Shown: positions 8,659-17,649, numbered from the stretch's first letter. The stretch is 60,680 bases of DNA from Mariprofundus ferrooxydans PV-1 (GCF_000153765.1 NZ_DS022294.1:130080-190759), one strand, 5' to 3'. The notes: generated from the letters alone by a model not told the origin. Numbers and translations: made by a program.

Positions 8659-9282
8659 TTACAGGTTAACGTCACTGACCAGTGCCGCCATCATCTGATC
8701 CATATGCGCAGGAAAAAAATGCCCTGCACCGTCAATCGTATGCAAACGCACAGAGGGGTGCCCTTCACACCAGTTGCGTACATCATCGAACGGTACAATC
8801 TCATCGGCAGTGCCAGATACCACAGTGACAGGTCGCTCCTCATGATCAAGGAAATCAAATGACCACAGATTGACTGCCGGCGCCACAGCAAACATCCGCT
8901 CCACCCGCTTATCCGCATGCGCCGCCTTCAGGCCCGCCAAACTACCGAAAGAAAAACCCGCCACCCACAAGGGGGCACCCGCCGCCCGGGCATGTAGCCA
9001 CTCCAGCGCGGCCGCCGCATCATCCGCTTCACCATCACCGTTATCCCATACGCCTTCCGACTGTTCGACACCCCGAAAGTTGAAGCGCAGCACAGAGCAT
9101 CCCATCCGCTCAAATGCCCGCCCCATCCAGTAAACAACCTTGTTGCGCATGGTGCCGCCGTATTGCGGATGCGGGTGGCAGAGTACCACTCCCGGGTGCC
9201 CCGCTTCACCCGCCTTATACAACGCCTGCAGCCTTCCTGCAGGTCCCGGCAGAAATATATTTTCAAGATGCTGGGAGCTCAT
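8659..9282 (-). CDS. Alpha/beta hydrolase
   Basis: A 207-residue alpha/beta hydrolase of the small prokaryotic type annotated as 'alpha/beta hydrolase' or KANL3/Tex30-like. The oxyanion segment is CHPHPQYGG, the nucleophile is Ser111 in GFSFGS, and the acid is Asp160 (SGTADEIVP). The base is His188 (DGAGHFF). The block NFRGVEQSEG is typical of this subgroup. The substrate is not predictable. It is the last gene of a four-gene minus-strand operon, and its ATG overlaps the stop of the ArsC-like gene by four bases (ATGA). It converges on the histidine kinase gene with only about 32 bases between them and no visible terminator. Confidence 0.88.
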   Translation of the reverse strand: MSSQHLENIFLPGPAGRLQALYKAGEAGHPGVVLCHPHPQYGGTMRNKVVYWMGRAFERMGCSVLRFNFRGVEQSEGVWDNGDGEADDAAAALEWLHARAAGAPLWVAGFSFGSLAGLKAAHADKRVERMFAVAPAVNLWSFDFLDHEERPVTVVSGTADEIVPFDDVRNWCEGHPSVRLHTIDGAGHFFPAHMDQMMAALVSDVNL

Positions 9283-9632
9283 GATATCTGCAATTGCCCG
9301 TATTGCTCGGGTGAATAACCCACCTCAATCGCATCGCCCATAACCAACACCGGTCGCTTAATCATGGCCGGATGCGCCAGCATCAGAGTGATTGCCTTCT
9401 CAGTATCCAGGTCCGCTCTCTCTGCATCGGAGAGCTTGCGCCAGGTTGTCCCACGCTTGTTGAGCAGCACTTCCCAGCCAACCCGCTCCACCCAGGCAGC
9501 CAACGTCTTGCTCTCAAGCCCCTCTTTTCTATAGTCGTGAAAGCGATATGCCACACCTTCTGCATCCAGCCAGCGACGCGCTTTTTTCATCGTATCACAA
9601 TTGGCAATCCCGAACAGCTCAACCAAGGCCAT
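9279..9632 (-). CDS. ArsC/Spx/YffB-like reductase
   Basis: A small thioredoxin-fold protein (about 117 residues) of the ArsC family, closest in pattern to YffB. The N-terminal site is GIANCDTMKKARRWLD, with Cys12 as the only active-site cysteine, and the later IKRPVLV carries the conserved Arg. Family members are proposed glutathione-dependent thiol reductases; the substrate is unknown and arsenate is not implied. I took the ATG at 9632; the frame runs further upstream but only antisense to the PAS gene. It overlaps the PAS gene's 3' end by 14 bases and the hydrolase start by four, indicating translational coupling. Confidence 0.88.
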   Translation of the reverse strand: MALVELFGIANCDTMKKARRWLDAEGVAYRFHDYRKEGLESKTLAAWVERVGWEVLLNKRGTTWRKLSDAERADLDTEKAITLMLAHPAMIKRPVLVMGDAIEVGYSPEQYGQLQIS

Positions 9633-10251
9633 CTCCCGCCAAGGCATCCTGCGCACTGCCCTCCCTTCGAACGAAAGCAAAGAATTCCTGTTTGTCCCCC
9701 GAACGCAACGGCGTAATGACCATGCTGACCTCAAATTCACTGCCATCCCGGTGACACGCCTGCAAATGCAACGGCTTGTACAGCATCGTAGCAATACCAC
9801 TCTCGCAGTAACGTTGCATACCCTTGCGGTGTGCAGCCCGCATCGGCTCGGGGATAATCAGCCGGGAGATATCTTTTCCCATCGCATCCTGTCTGAGCCA
9901 GCCGAACATTTTTTCGGCGCTACGGTTCCAACCGATTACGACGCCCTGCTCATCAATGGCAACGTAGGCGTCGTAAGTCGAATCGATGATCTGACGGAGA
10001 TGATCGCGACTCTGAGTCAAACGCTCCTGCAACAGATGCTGCTCGCGCATATTACGCTGAGCCAGCCAGCCAAAAGTGGCAAAAGCCAGGGTAATCAGCG
10101 TACGCATCCACAACTCATTCGGGTCATGACTGAGCAGGTTGGGGATGAAATCGCCCTTGTCGAAAACGAAATCATGCATGATCGCTTCCAGCGGCCAGAA
10201 CAGCAGACCGATAACCACACCCAGAACAGTCAAACCATATCGCTGAATCAT
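9619..10251 (-). CDS. Membrane protein with single PAS domain
   Basis: A 210-residue protein with two hydrophobic segments near the N-terminus (about 6-24 and 50-66) and a short helical linker. A single PAS domain with PAC motif covers about 85-200 ('YDAYVAIDEQGVVIGWNRSAEKMFG', then 'HRDGSEFEVSM'). No kinase, GGDEF or other output domain is attached, so it is a membrane sensor that must act through a partner, or the PAS domain alone binds a ligand. It sits between the RibD-C-like gene (one base between stop and ATG) and the ArsC-like gene (14-base overlap). Confidence 0.82.
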   Translation of the reverse strand: MIQRYGLTVLGVVIGLLFWPLEAIMHDFVFDKGDFIPNLLSHDPNELWMRTLITLAFATFGWLAQRNMREQHLLQERLTQSRDHLRQIIDSTYDAYVAIDEQGVVIGWNRSAEKMFGWLRQDAMGKDISRLIIPEPMRAAHRKGMQRYCESGIATMLYKPLHLQACHRDGSEFEVSMVITPLRSGDKQEFFAFVRREGSAQDALAGDGLG

Positions 10252-10252
10252 G

Positions 10253-11104
10253 TTAACTCCCGACCTCCATGTCCGTTAAGGGCTCTCGATCACAAACCCT
10301 GAAGCGGGCGAATAACTGCGAACCAGTATCCAACTGATCCAGATACAGTGATTGTATCTGCAAGCCCACTGTTTTTTTCAACTCTCTGCCTGCGATCGTA
10401 TAAAAACGGTCTCCACCCAGCAAGCTCAAATGTGTAGTCAGAAACAGCTCATCGAGCACACCTGCCGAGAGCAGCGCACCATGCACCTCGGGGCCGGCAA
10501 TCATATAGGCGCTGCGATAACCATGCTCGATCAGCAACTGCTTGAGCCTGCCACCCTCAACGATCCGGCCATCACCGGCCAGCAACACCGGAAAACCGGC
10601 TGCCTCAAGCAGCGCACGTTTGTTTGCATCCGAGCTGCTACCGGTCACAATGATCACCTGCCGGTCCGTCAGTGACTGCAGTGCTGCCAGCGGCAAATCC
10701 AGACTCGATGAGAGCACCATCACATCCGGCTGTGGCTTGAGCCCATGCTCTCGCCGCCAGCGCACCAAATCAGCGTAGTCGTCACCCTCACCAACCGGCA
10801 ACAGGTCCTGGGCACAGCCCTTTGCCAACTGGCGAAAATAGCGCGCCGAAGTGAGCATCACATCCGACTGGGCGGCCAACTCCTGATACAGGCGCCAGTC
10901 CCTTGGATTGGCAATGCTTGCCGGCACTTCAAACTCACCGCTATCAGCCTTTTCCATGGCAATGCGCCCATCCAGACTGGCAATATAGTTAGCGTAGATA
11001 AACACATCATCGGCTGACGCCTGCTGATGCAGACTCATGGCCAGATAGAGTCCCTGCAGATTTTGACCGGAACCATCAGGCGGAAATAGCTGTAACACAC
11101 TCAT
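10253..11104 (-). CDS. RibD C-terminal-domain (DHFR-like) reductase
   Basis: A 283-residue protein with the RibD-C/DHFR fold. YANYIASLDGRIAM is the substrate-binding beta-helix start, 'SDVMLTSARYFRQL' follows, then 'VIIVTGSSSD' and the NADPH-side 'AYMIAGPEVHGALLSAGVLDELFLT'. The family reduces a pyrimidine deaminated in riboflavin synthesis, or serves other pteridine/flavin-related reductions. No deaminase domain is present and no other rib genes are nearby, so a dedicated riboflavin role is not shown. It is the first gene of a tight four-gene operon and is divergent from the DUF6868 gene, with only about 62 bases between them. Confidence 0.82.
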   Translation of the reverse strand: MSVLQLFPPDGSGQNLQGLYLAMSLHQQASADDVFIYANYIASLDGRIAMEKADSGEFEVPASIANPRDWRLYQELAAQSDVMLTSARYFRQLAKGCAQDLLPVGEGDDYADLVRWRREHGLKPQPDVMVLSSSLDLPLAALQSLTDRQVIIVTGSSSDANKRALLEAAGFPVLLAGDGRIVEGGRLKQLLIEHGYRSAYMIAGPEVHGALLSAGVLDELFLTTHLSLLGGDRFYTIAGRELKKTVGLQIQSLYLDQLDTGSQLFARFRVCDREPLTDMEVGS

Positions 11105-11166
11105 CGCTCAAGCATAGCTCTGCAAACAGATCCGGAATAGCCTCAACTGCGTGTATCAGGAGGATC

Positions 11167-11412
11167 ATGGTGACAATTGACACGATTCGGGATGTGCTGC
11201 TCTACTGCGCACTGATCAATATGGGGCTGCTGTTGTGGTGGGCTCTGTTTTTCATATTCGCTCACGACTTTGTCTATCGCATGCACAGCCGCTGGTTCAG
11301 CATACCTTCGGAGAAGTTCGATGCCATTCATTATACCGGCATGGCGTTTTACAAGATATGCATCTTCCTGTTCAATATCGCGCCATGGATAGCCTTGAAG
11401 ATCGTAGCCTGA
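11167..11412 (+). CDS. Small two-helix membrane protein (DUF6868 family)
   Basis: An 81-residue protein with two hydrophobic helices (about 9-32 and 58-79). Conserved-looking elements include 'INMGLLLWWALFFIF', 'FVYRMHSRWF' and 'IHYTGMAFYKI', which I recognise as the DUF6868 family of unknown function. A clean CAGGAGGATC ribosome binding site precedes the ATG. Its stop codon overlaps the ung start (TGATG), so the two are translationally coupled. Whether there is a functional link to DNA repair is unknown. Confidence 0.82.
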   Translation: MVTIDTIRDVLLYCALINMGLLLWWALFFIFAHDFVYRMHSRWFSIPSEKFDAIHYTGMAFYKICIFLFNIAPWIALKIVA

Positions 11413-12092
11413 TGCACCAGCCCTCTGTTTCACCCTCTTGGGACCCTTATCTGGCTGCAGAATTTGACAAGCCCTATATGCAGGCGCTGCACTCTTTTTT
11501 ACATAGACAACAGACCGTAATACATCCTCCGGCCAACCAGTGGTATGCAGCATTCCGGCAGACGCCATTTGAGCGGGTGAAAGTGGTCATCCTCGGTCAG
11601 GACCCCTATCACGGTTCGGGTCAGGCCCACGGGCTGAGTTTCTCCGTGCCTCATGGCGTACGCATTCCACCTTCGTTACGCAATATCTATCGGGAGCTAC
11701 AACAGGATCTGGATATCCGCCCGGCCACACACGGCAACCTGCTCTCCTGGGCTGCGCAGGGGGTATTGCTACTCAACAGCACGCTGACGGTGGCTGACGG
11801 CAGCCCGGCTTCACATCAAAAACAGGGGTGGGAGCAGTTCACGGATCGCGCGTTGCAGGCGCTCAATGCGGATCGTGAGCATCTGGTATTCATGCTCTGG
11901 GGCAATGCTGCACAGGCCAAGGCGGACATGATCGATGCAACCCGTCACCTGATTCTCAAGGCAACGCACCCTTCGCCGCTGTCGGCCTACCGTGGCTTTT
12001 TCGGCTGCCGCCATTTCTCACAGGCCAACAGCTGGCTGCAGACCCACGGCAGGTCACCGATCGACTGGCAGCTGTCGGCAGAAATAGGGTGA
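11412..12092 (+). CDS. ung: Uracil-DNA glycosylase, family 1
   Basis: Removes uracil from DNA to begin base-excision repair. The 226-residue protein carries the water-activating loop GQDPYHGSGQAHGLSFSV (Asp64, His67), 'LLSWAAQGVLLLNSTLTV', the uracil-binding 'FMLWGNAAQ', and the DNA-intercalating 'HPSPLSAYRGFFGC' loop with catalytic His. The start at 11412 shares one base with the upstream stop. A longer in-frame reading exists upstream but overlaps the DUF6868 gene and has no homology. Confidence 0.96.
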   Translation: MHQPSVSPSWDPYLAAEFDKPYMQALHSFLHRQQTVIHPPANQWYAAFRQTPFERVKVVILGQDPYHGSGQAHGLSFSVPHGVRIPPSLRNIYRELQQDLDIRPATHGNLLSWAAQGVLLLNSTLTVADGSPASHQKQGWEQFTDRALQALNADREHLVFMLWGNAAQAKADMIDATRHLILKATHPSPLSAYRGFFGCRHFSQANSWLQTHGRSPIDWQLSAEIG

Positions 12093-12096
12093 AGAC

Positions 12097-12243
12097 GTAA
12101 AAAGTCCATCCATAGCCTTTTTACTCATCGGAAAGCGAAAAGTGCGATTTTCATTTTCCTTACAAATCAATCACTAGCAAAGCAAGCGATTGATTTGCGT
12201 GCCCGTCCATGGGCGCGTTGATGACTTTTTACAAAGTCATCAA
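12097..12243. repeat. Multi-hairpin repeat element downstream of ung
   Basis: About 147 bases contain five inverted repeats in series: GTAAAAAG/CTTTTTAC (12097-12124); GGAAAnnGAAAA/TTTTCnnTTTCC (12130-12159); CAAATCAATC/GATTGATTTG (12163-12197); GCCC/GGGC (12201-12214); and TTGATGACTTT/AAAGTCATCAA around TTAC (12218-12243). In addition GTAAAAAGTC at 12097 is the exact complement of GACTTTTTAC at 12223-12232, so the whole can fold end to end. This architecture resembles REP/BIME-like or small MITE-like dispersed repeats. It may also end ung transcription. Copy number in the genome is unknown. Confidence 0.6.
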
Positions 12244-12318
12244 AAAGAACAACAGGCATTCGATTTTTCCGGCAACCGGACCTAGAGTGGTGATCACTCG
12301 ATAAGCAGGAGTTTCCCC

Positions 12319-13074
12319 ATGCCTCATTCACTTCGTCACACAGCCATTCTTGCCACACTGATACTCTTCCCCGGCACAGCAGCATTCGCCGGCTGGATGG
12401 ATCAGGCGGGAAGCATGCTGGAGCAGATGGGAGCTAAACAAACCGCAGCTCCGGCAGCTGCCTCTGCCCTGTCCAACTCGGATGTAGTGGCCGGGTTGAA
12501 AGATGCGCTACGTGTAGGTTCCGAGCGCGTGGTTGCACAGCTGGGAAAAACCGATGGTTTCAACAGCGATCCGAAGATTCATATTCCGCTGCCGGAAAGT
12601 ATGCAGCAGGTAAAATCTGCGCTCTCGGCCGTCGGCATGGGTGCGATGATGGATGATCTGGAACTCAAACTGAACCGGGCTGCAGAAGCCGCCACACCGA
12701 AAGCCAAACGCCTGTTCGGCGATGCCATCAGGAGCATGAGTTTTGCCGATGCCCGAGCCATTCTGAACGGGCCTGACGATGCAGCTACGCAGTATTTCAA
12801 AAACAAGATGAGCAAACCACTGGCTGATGAGATGCGCCCGATTGTAGAAAAAGCGATGTCCCGGACCGGTGCCGTACAGGCGTATGACAGCGTCATGGGC
12901 GAATACAAAACCCTGCCATTTATGCCTGATGTAAAAGCCAACCTGACCCAACATGTCGTCGATGGCGGTTTGAAAGGTATTTTCATCTATATGGCCAGCG
13001 AAGAGGCGGCGATCCGTCATCATCCGGTAGAACGTACAACCGCCATCCTGAAAAAAGTGTTCGCCAGCCAGTAG
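12319..13074 (+). CDS. DUF4197 family exported protein
   Basis: A 251-residue protein with a Sec signal peptide (cleavage near AAFA-GW). The mature region, 'LKDALRVGSERVVAQLG', 'GFNSDPKIHIPLPESM' and 'NRAAEAATPKAKRLF', matches the DUF4197 family of alpha-helical periplasmic proteins of unknown function. It ends in 'IRHHPVERTTAILKKVF', also characteristic. An AGCAGGAG site lies before the ATG. It appears monocistronic, between the hairpin repeat and a convergent lytic-transglycosylase-like gene. Confidence 0.88.
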   Translation: MPHSLRHTAILATLILFPGTAAFAGWMDQAGSMLEQMGAKQTAAPAAASALSNSDVVAGLKDALRVGSERVVAQLGKTDGFNSDPKIHIPLPESMQQVKSALSAVGMGAMMDDLELKLNRAAEAATPKAKRLFGDAIRSMSFADARAILNGPDDAATQYFKNKMSKPLADEMRPIVEKAMSRTGAVQAYDSVMGEYKTLPFMPDVKANLTQHVVDGGLKGIFIYMASEEAAIRHHPVERTTAILKKVFASQ

Positions 13075-13228
13075 CATCTCACCGAATAAGGACTCGCGCG
13101 ATAGTCCAAATTCTATGGCCTGAGAGGAGGGAGAAAGCATTGTAGCGAAAGTGTAACTGCTGCCATTTTTGCTTCCGGAGTTCCCACAACGTCATGCGAA
13201 AGCAGCCATATTCGTCTCTACCTTGCTT

Positions 13229-13837
13229 TTAGAACGGCCACAAACTCCAGCCGCTGTCCAGATCATCCTTGCAACGCGCCAATTGAGCGCGATACATCGC
13301 CGCCCGACGCTCTACCTTGCGTGCCACCTTGATCAGCCATGGTTTCCTCTTGTAGGTCTTGCGCTTCCAGCCACCCTGCCCTTCATGGTAAGCCAGATAC
13401 TGGTTGTAGGCATCCCATTTGGAGATTCCCAACCTGCGATATGATGTGTTGCCGTACCAACCGATAAAATCAGTAATATCCTCGAAATCATCGCGGTCAG
13501 CGCCGCTGTTGCCGGTCGCTCGCTTATACGTTTCCCACGTGCTGTCGAGTACCTGGGCATAGCCGTAGGCGCTGGAAACACGACCCCACGGGATAAATCC
13601 GAGCAATGTATCTTCCGGTGCCTTTGCCTTACTCCGGAAGCGGGATTCCTGATGAATAATCGCCAGTTGCACATGCACCGGCACACCCCAGCGTTTGAAT
13701 GAGTCATTGGCATATTCATACCAGTCATCTTTTTCCCTGAAAATGGCACAACCATCATTCAGGTGCTTCGGCGGTCCACTGGCACAAGCACTCACCATCA
13801 GCGCGAGTAACAGGAATGTGACACGCGCTGCGCCCAT
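13229..13837 (-). CDS. Lysozyme-like (SLT-domain) lipoprotein
   Basis: A 202-residue predicted lipoprotein (lipobox LMVSAC) with a transglycosylase-SLT-like fold. IIHQESRFRSKA contains the catalytic Glu, 'SAYGYAQVLDSTWETY' is the core GxxQ-type segment, and 'NQYLAYHEGQGGW' follows. It likely cleaves peptidoglycan glycan strands from the outer-membrane side. I chose the ATG at 13837, two bases after the stop of the large oxidoreductase gene, so the two are co-transcribed although functionally unlike. Family members of this size are annotated 'lytic transglycosylase' or 'transglycosylase SLT domain-containing protein'. Confidence 0.85.
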   Translation of the reverse strand: MGAARVTFLLLALMVSACASGPPKHLNDGCAIFREKDDWYEYANDSFKRWGVPVHVQLAIIHQESRFRSKAKAPEDTLLGFIPWGRVSSAYGYAQVLDSTWETYKRATGNSGADRDDFEDITDFIGWYGNTSYRRLGISKWDAYNQYLAYHEGQGGWKRKTYKRKPWLIKVARKVERRAAMYRAQLARCKDDLDSGWSLWPF

Positions 13838-13839
13838 GC

Positions 13840-16800
13840 CTACATCAACACCCGCTCGGTTCCGCCGGCTTTCACCTTGCGAATAAACTTCTGCTGCCAA
13901 TCTTCACCGTGCAGGTGGCGGGCCAGCTCAACGACAATATAATCGGCCTCCACACCCGTCTCTCCTTCCAGTCTTGAGAGCCCCTGCAAACAGGACGGAC
14001 ATGAGGTCAGTATCTTCTGTGGGTCAGCACCGGGCATCTTCGCCCTGGCCTGCTCCATCTGCTCTTCCTTGCGCATACGGATCTTGCCCGCAATCGCCGG
14101 ATGAGCCACAGCCAGCGTGCCCGCCTCACCGCAACACTCTTCGGATTTTACCGCATCCGAGCCAAGCAGTGAGTCGATTGCAGCCTGCGTGCCGTGCCGC
14201 TTTAGCGGCGAGTGACAAGGTACGTGATACATGTACTCCACGCCGCTGACACCCTCCGCCGTCACACCCTGCTCCATCAGGTACTCATGGATATCAATCA
14301 GTGGCGCGCCGGGAAATACCTGCTCCAGCTCATAGCGGGTCAACTGATCATAGCAGGTACCACAAGAGACAATGACCGCTTCAAAATCCAGATAGGAGAG
14401 AGCATTACGAATGCGGTGGAACAGCACCCGGTTGTCATAGGTGATCTGATCTCCTTTTACATGATCTCCGCCGGCTGTCGACGGGTAACCACAACAGAGA
14501 TAGGTCGGCGGCAATACCACATTGATACCCAATTCATAAAGCATGGCCTGTGTAGCCAGACCGACCTGTGAAAACAGCCGTTCGGAGCCGCAACCCGGGA
14601 AGTAGAATACAGCTCTACCATTGGCTTTGGCAGGATCGCGCAGAATCGGAATCATATTCCGGTCGCGAGACTCCAGCCCCAGCTTCTGACGCGCTGTACC
14701 TGTCGATAGAGATGGCAGTGGTCGTTCAATAAAATTAATCAGCTGCGCCTGTACACCATCAAGGTTACGTTTGGCTGCCGGTTTTTCGCGTACAAAGCCT
14801 GTCAGTTTCGCCAGCTTATTGAGCAGCCGATGGCCGGCATAGCCCCAGCGTATCACCACTTCACGCATCAAATGCACGGCTCTGGGATCCTGAATCAGCA
14901 GGAACATCATCGATAATTTGCTGCCTATATTAAAGCGCGACTGCCCCTTGTCCTTAAGCAGGGCACGCAGACTCTCCGTCACCTCGCCGAAATCAATATT
15001 GACCGGGCAGGGAGACTCGCATTTATGGCAGATCGTGCAGTGATCGGCCACATCATGCAGCCCTTCGAACTGTTCGAACGAAATACCGGAGCCGGTCTGC
15101 GATTCGTATAGAAAAGCTTCGATAATTGCACCTGTCGCCTGAATCTTGTTACGAGGAGAATAGAGCATGTTGGCGCGCGGAAAGTGAGTGTTGCACACCG
15201 GCTTGCACTTACCACAGCGCAGGCATGGAGAGATGGATTCAGAGAGATCGGTCAGATCGGCTGCCTCCAGAATCATCGACTCCATCTCCAGCAGATTAAA
15301 ACTCGGGGTGTAGCTGAGCTGCAGGTCGGTGTCCGGCATCAATTTGCCACGATTGAACAATGCGTCAGGATCATGACGGTTGAGATAGTCCGCCATCTCC
15401 ACCAGCAGCTCAGGTGGCATAAATGCCAGCTTGGTGATACCGATACCGTGTTCACCGGAAATCACGCCGCCGAGCTCCACTGCCTTGGCCATCACCTTTT
15501 CGACCACACGATGAGCTTTTTTCATCATCGGATAATCGTTGGAATTCACCGGAATATTGGTATGCACATTGCCGTCGCCGGCATGCATATGAGTGGCAAT
15601 CACAATTCGACTGGAGAGCGCCTTCTTGTGACACTGTTTGATGCCGGCAATCAACGCCTCATGGCCGCGCAGCAGATCCAGCAGCGGGGCCTCCACTTCA
15701 TCGCGATAGGAGATACGCATGCCGCCACGCTGAATCAGGCGGAACAGTGGCTCGCTCCGCTTGAATTTCGCATCCCCCAGCAGATAAGCCGACTCCTTAC
15801 ATGGCGCATCCAGTGACCTGAGCAGGTGGAGCCAGTTCTCTGTAATACGATCCACCAGCTCCAAACACTTGGCCAGCTTGTCATGCAAAAAAGCATCATC
15901 TTCAATGCCCAGCCCCTGCTGCTCCAGGCGGTTGCCACCAATGCGCTCCATCGTCTTTTTCAGGTAATCAGCCGTGGCACTGAGAACCTCCAGTTTGTTA
16001 CCAATGGAGTTCTCAACATTCAGGTGCTCAACATAATCATTGTATTCGGAGAGGCGTGGCAGCGGAATAACCACATCCTCATTGAGTTTGAACGCGCGCG
16101 TATGCTTGGCAATGGCGGCCATACGACCGCGATCTCCCCAGAAACGACTCCGGTCGGCTGGTGTGATCGCGACAAAGCCCTCACCATCCCCCTGCGATGC
16201 CAGCCTGCAGATATCGGCACAGGCCTTGCCCACAGCGCGTTCATCGTCACCAGAGACGTCAATCAGCAAGACCACGCGTGGCGTTTCACCGCGCGTTGAT
16301 TTCGATATATATTCAATGGCCTTGACGTATTTCGCATCGAAATGCTCCAGCCCCTCCAGGTGCGCTCCCTGAGCAGCATCCACATGCTCCTTGATATGCA
16401 CCATCGCATGGGTGGCTTTGCTCAGCTCCTGTCCGAAGAATTCACAACAGACCGTGCGGGTAACATCAAAAGAGCGGTGCAGAATAAAGGTTGCCTCAGC
16501 AATCAGCCCGTCCGTTCCCTCTTTCTGCACACCGGGCAGGCCGCCAAGCGCCTTGCGCGTCACATCCTTGCCCAGACCCTGCTTGCGGAATATCGAACCG
16601 GGCAGCGTCAGGGTCTCCTCGCTGATCAACTCACCGGAAACTGAATCCGTACGCGTCAACCGGAATGAGACTTCCGCCTCTTCATGAATCTTGCCCATAC
16701 TGTGATTGATACGCTCTACCAACAGCCAGTTACCGTCCGGTGTCACCATCTTCCACGATAACAGATTATCGATGCAGGTACCCCAGATCACCGCGTGCTT

Positions 16801-17649
16801 GCCGCCGGCATTGGATGCCACATTGCCGCCGATAGTACATGCCCACAAACTGGTCGGATCGGTAGCGAAGACATTGGGCTTTGACGCTTCCATGACCTTG
16901 CCGGTCACCGCCCCTGCCCCGGCACTGATCGTGGCTACAACGCCCTTGCTACCGACGTCCCTGTTCACCACCTCGCCGATATGATCGAGTTTTTCCACAT
17001 TGATCAACACGGCATTATTGGACAGCGGTACCGAGCCGCCACACAAACCTGTTCCGCCACCGCGAGGAATCACCACCAGATCCAGTTCAGCCACAGCCTT
17101 CACCAGCCCGGGCAGCTCATCAATACTGTCCGGTGTCAGCACGCAGAACGGTGCGTGATGACGCCAGTCCGTCGCATCGGTGGCATGGTGGGTCAGCGTA
17201 AACGCATCAAAATGCACATTATTTACATGCGTATGGCGGGAAAGAGCTTTTCGTGCCTGCAGACGTTTGGCCGGCTCCTCATCAAACCAGGCATAAAAAT
17301 CTTCCAGCAAACGGCTGGTACAAGCAGCCACTTTCGAGGCACGAGGGTTGTCTTCGGCACCGGCCTGAATACGTTTAAGCCGGTCATAATGACGACGGTG
17401 CATGATTTTGCGTCGCTTCGGATTTTCCAGCAAGTCGTTACGCAGGAACACATTGCGCTCGACAATCCACAAATCACCAAGGATTTCAAACAGCATGCGG
17501 GCTGAACGACCGGTACGCCGCTGCGTACGCAACACATTCAGATCATCCCATGTCGCCTCACCAAGGAAGCGGATCACCACCTCCCGATCAGAATAGGATG
17601 TATAGTTATACGGAATTTCGCGGTTTTTGTCAGGCAAGTGGCTCTCCAT
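13840..17649 (-). CDS. Giant FAD-linked oxidase / 4Fe-4S / CCG-domain oxidoreductase (DUF3683 type)
   Basis: About 1,269 residues in four blocks. An N-terminal DUF3683-like region covers about 1-130. An FAD-binding type 4 domain (IPRGGGTGLCGGSVPLS) and FAD-oxidase C-terminal region (HMHAGDGNVHTN, GEHGIG) as in D-lactate and glycolate dehydrogenases cover about 150-760. Two ferredoxin-type motifs follow (CLRCGKCKPVCNTHFP; CTICHKCESPCP). Two cysteine-rich CCG domains as in GlpC/LldE/HdrB come last (FPGCGSERLF...LCCGYP, CGTCYDQL, PCHSPLKRHG...ECCGEAGT). It probably oxidises a 2-hydroxy acid and passes electrons through FeS centres to the quinone pool. The substrate is not shown. The ATG at 17649 is preferred; an in-frame GTG lies three codons upstream. 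Confidence 0.9.
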   Translation of the reverse strand: MESHLPDKNREIPYNYTSYSDREVVIRFLGEATWDDLNVLRTQRRTGRSARMLFEILGDLWIVERNVFLRNDLLENPKRRKIMHRRHYDRLKRIQAGAEDNPRASKVAACTSRLLEDFYAWFDEEPAKRLQARKALSRHTHVNNVHFDAFTLTHHATDATDWRHHAPFCVLTPDSIDELPGLVKAVAELDLVVIPRGGGTGLCGGSVPLSNNAVLINVEKLDHIGEVVNRDVGSKGVVATISAGAGAVTGKVMEASKPNVFATDPTSLWACTIGGNVASNAGGKHAVIWGTCIDNLLSWKMVTPDGNWLLVERINHSMGKIHEEAEVSFRLTRTDSVSGELISEETLTLPGSIFRKQGLGKDVTRKALGGLPGVQKEGTDGLIAEATFILHRSFDVTRTVCCEFFGQELSKATHAMVHIKEHVDAAQGAHLEGLEHFDAKYVKAIEYISKSTRGETPRVVLLIDVSGDDERAVGKACADICRLASQGDGEGFVAITPADRSRFWGDRGRMAAIAKHTRAFKLNEDVVIPLPRLSEYNDYVEHLNVENSIGNKLEVLSATADYLKKTMERIGGNRLEQQGLGIEDDAFLHDKLAKCLELVDRITENWLHLLRSLDAPCKESAYLLGDAKFKRSEPLFRLIQRGGMRISYRDEVEAPLLDLLRGHEALIAGIKQCHKKALSSRIVIATHMHAGDGNVHTNIPVNSNDYPMMKKAHRVVEKVMAKAVELGGVISGEHGIGITKLAFMPPELLVEMADYLNRHDPDALFNRGKLMPDTDLQLSYTPSFNLLEMESMILEAADLTDLSESISPCLRCGKCKPVCNTHFPRANMLYSPRNKIQATGAIIEAFLYESQTGSGISFEQFEGLHDVADHCTICHKCESPCPVNIDFGEVTESLRALLKDKGQSRFNIGSKLSMMFLLIQDPRAVHLMREVVIRWGYAGHRLLNKLAKLTGFVREKPAAKRNLDGVQAQLINFIERPLPSLSTGTARQKLGLESRDRNMIPILRDPAKANGRAVFYFPGCGSERLFSQVGLATQAMLYELGINVVLPPTYLCCGYPSTAGGDHVKGDQITYDNRVLFHRIRNALSYLDFEAVIVSCGTCYDQLTRYELEQVFPGAPLIDIHEYLMEQGVTAEGVSGVEYMYHVPCHSPLKRHGTQAAIDSLLGSDAVKSEECCGEAGTLAVAHPAIAGKIRMRKEEQMEQARAKMPGADPQKILTSCPSCLQGLSRLEGETGVEADYIVVELARHLHGEDWQQKFIRKVKAGGTERVLM

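Noticed and set aside
15184-15816. 210-codon open frame antisense to the giant oxidoreductase
   Set aside because: Overlaps conserved FAD-oxidase motifs on the other strand; His-rich by chance.
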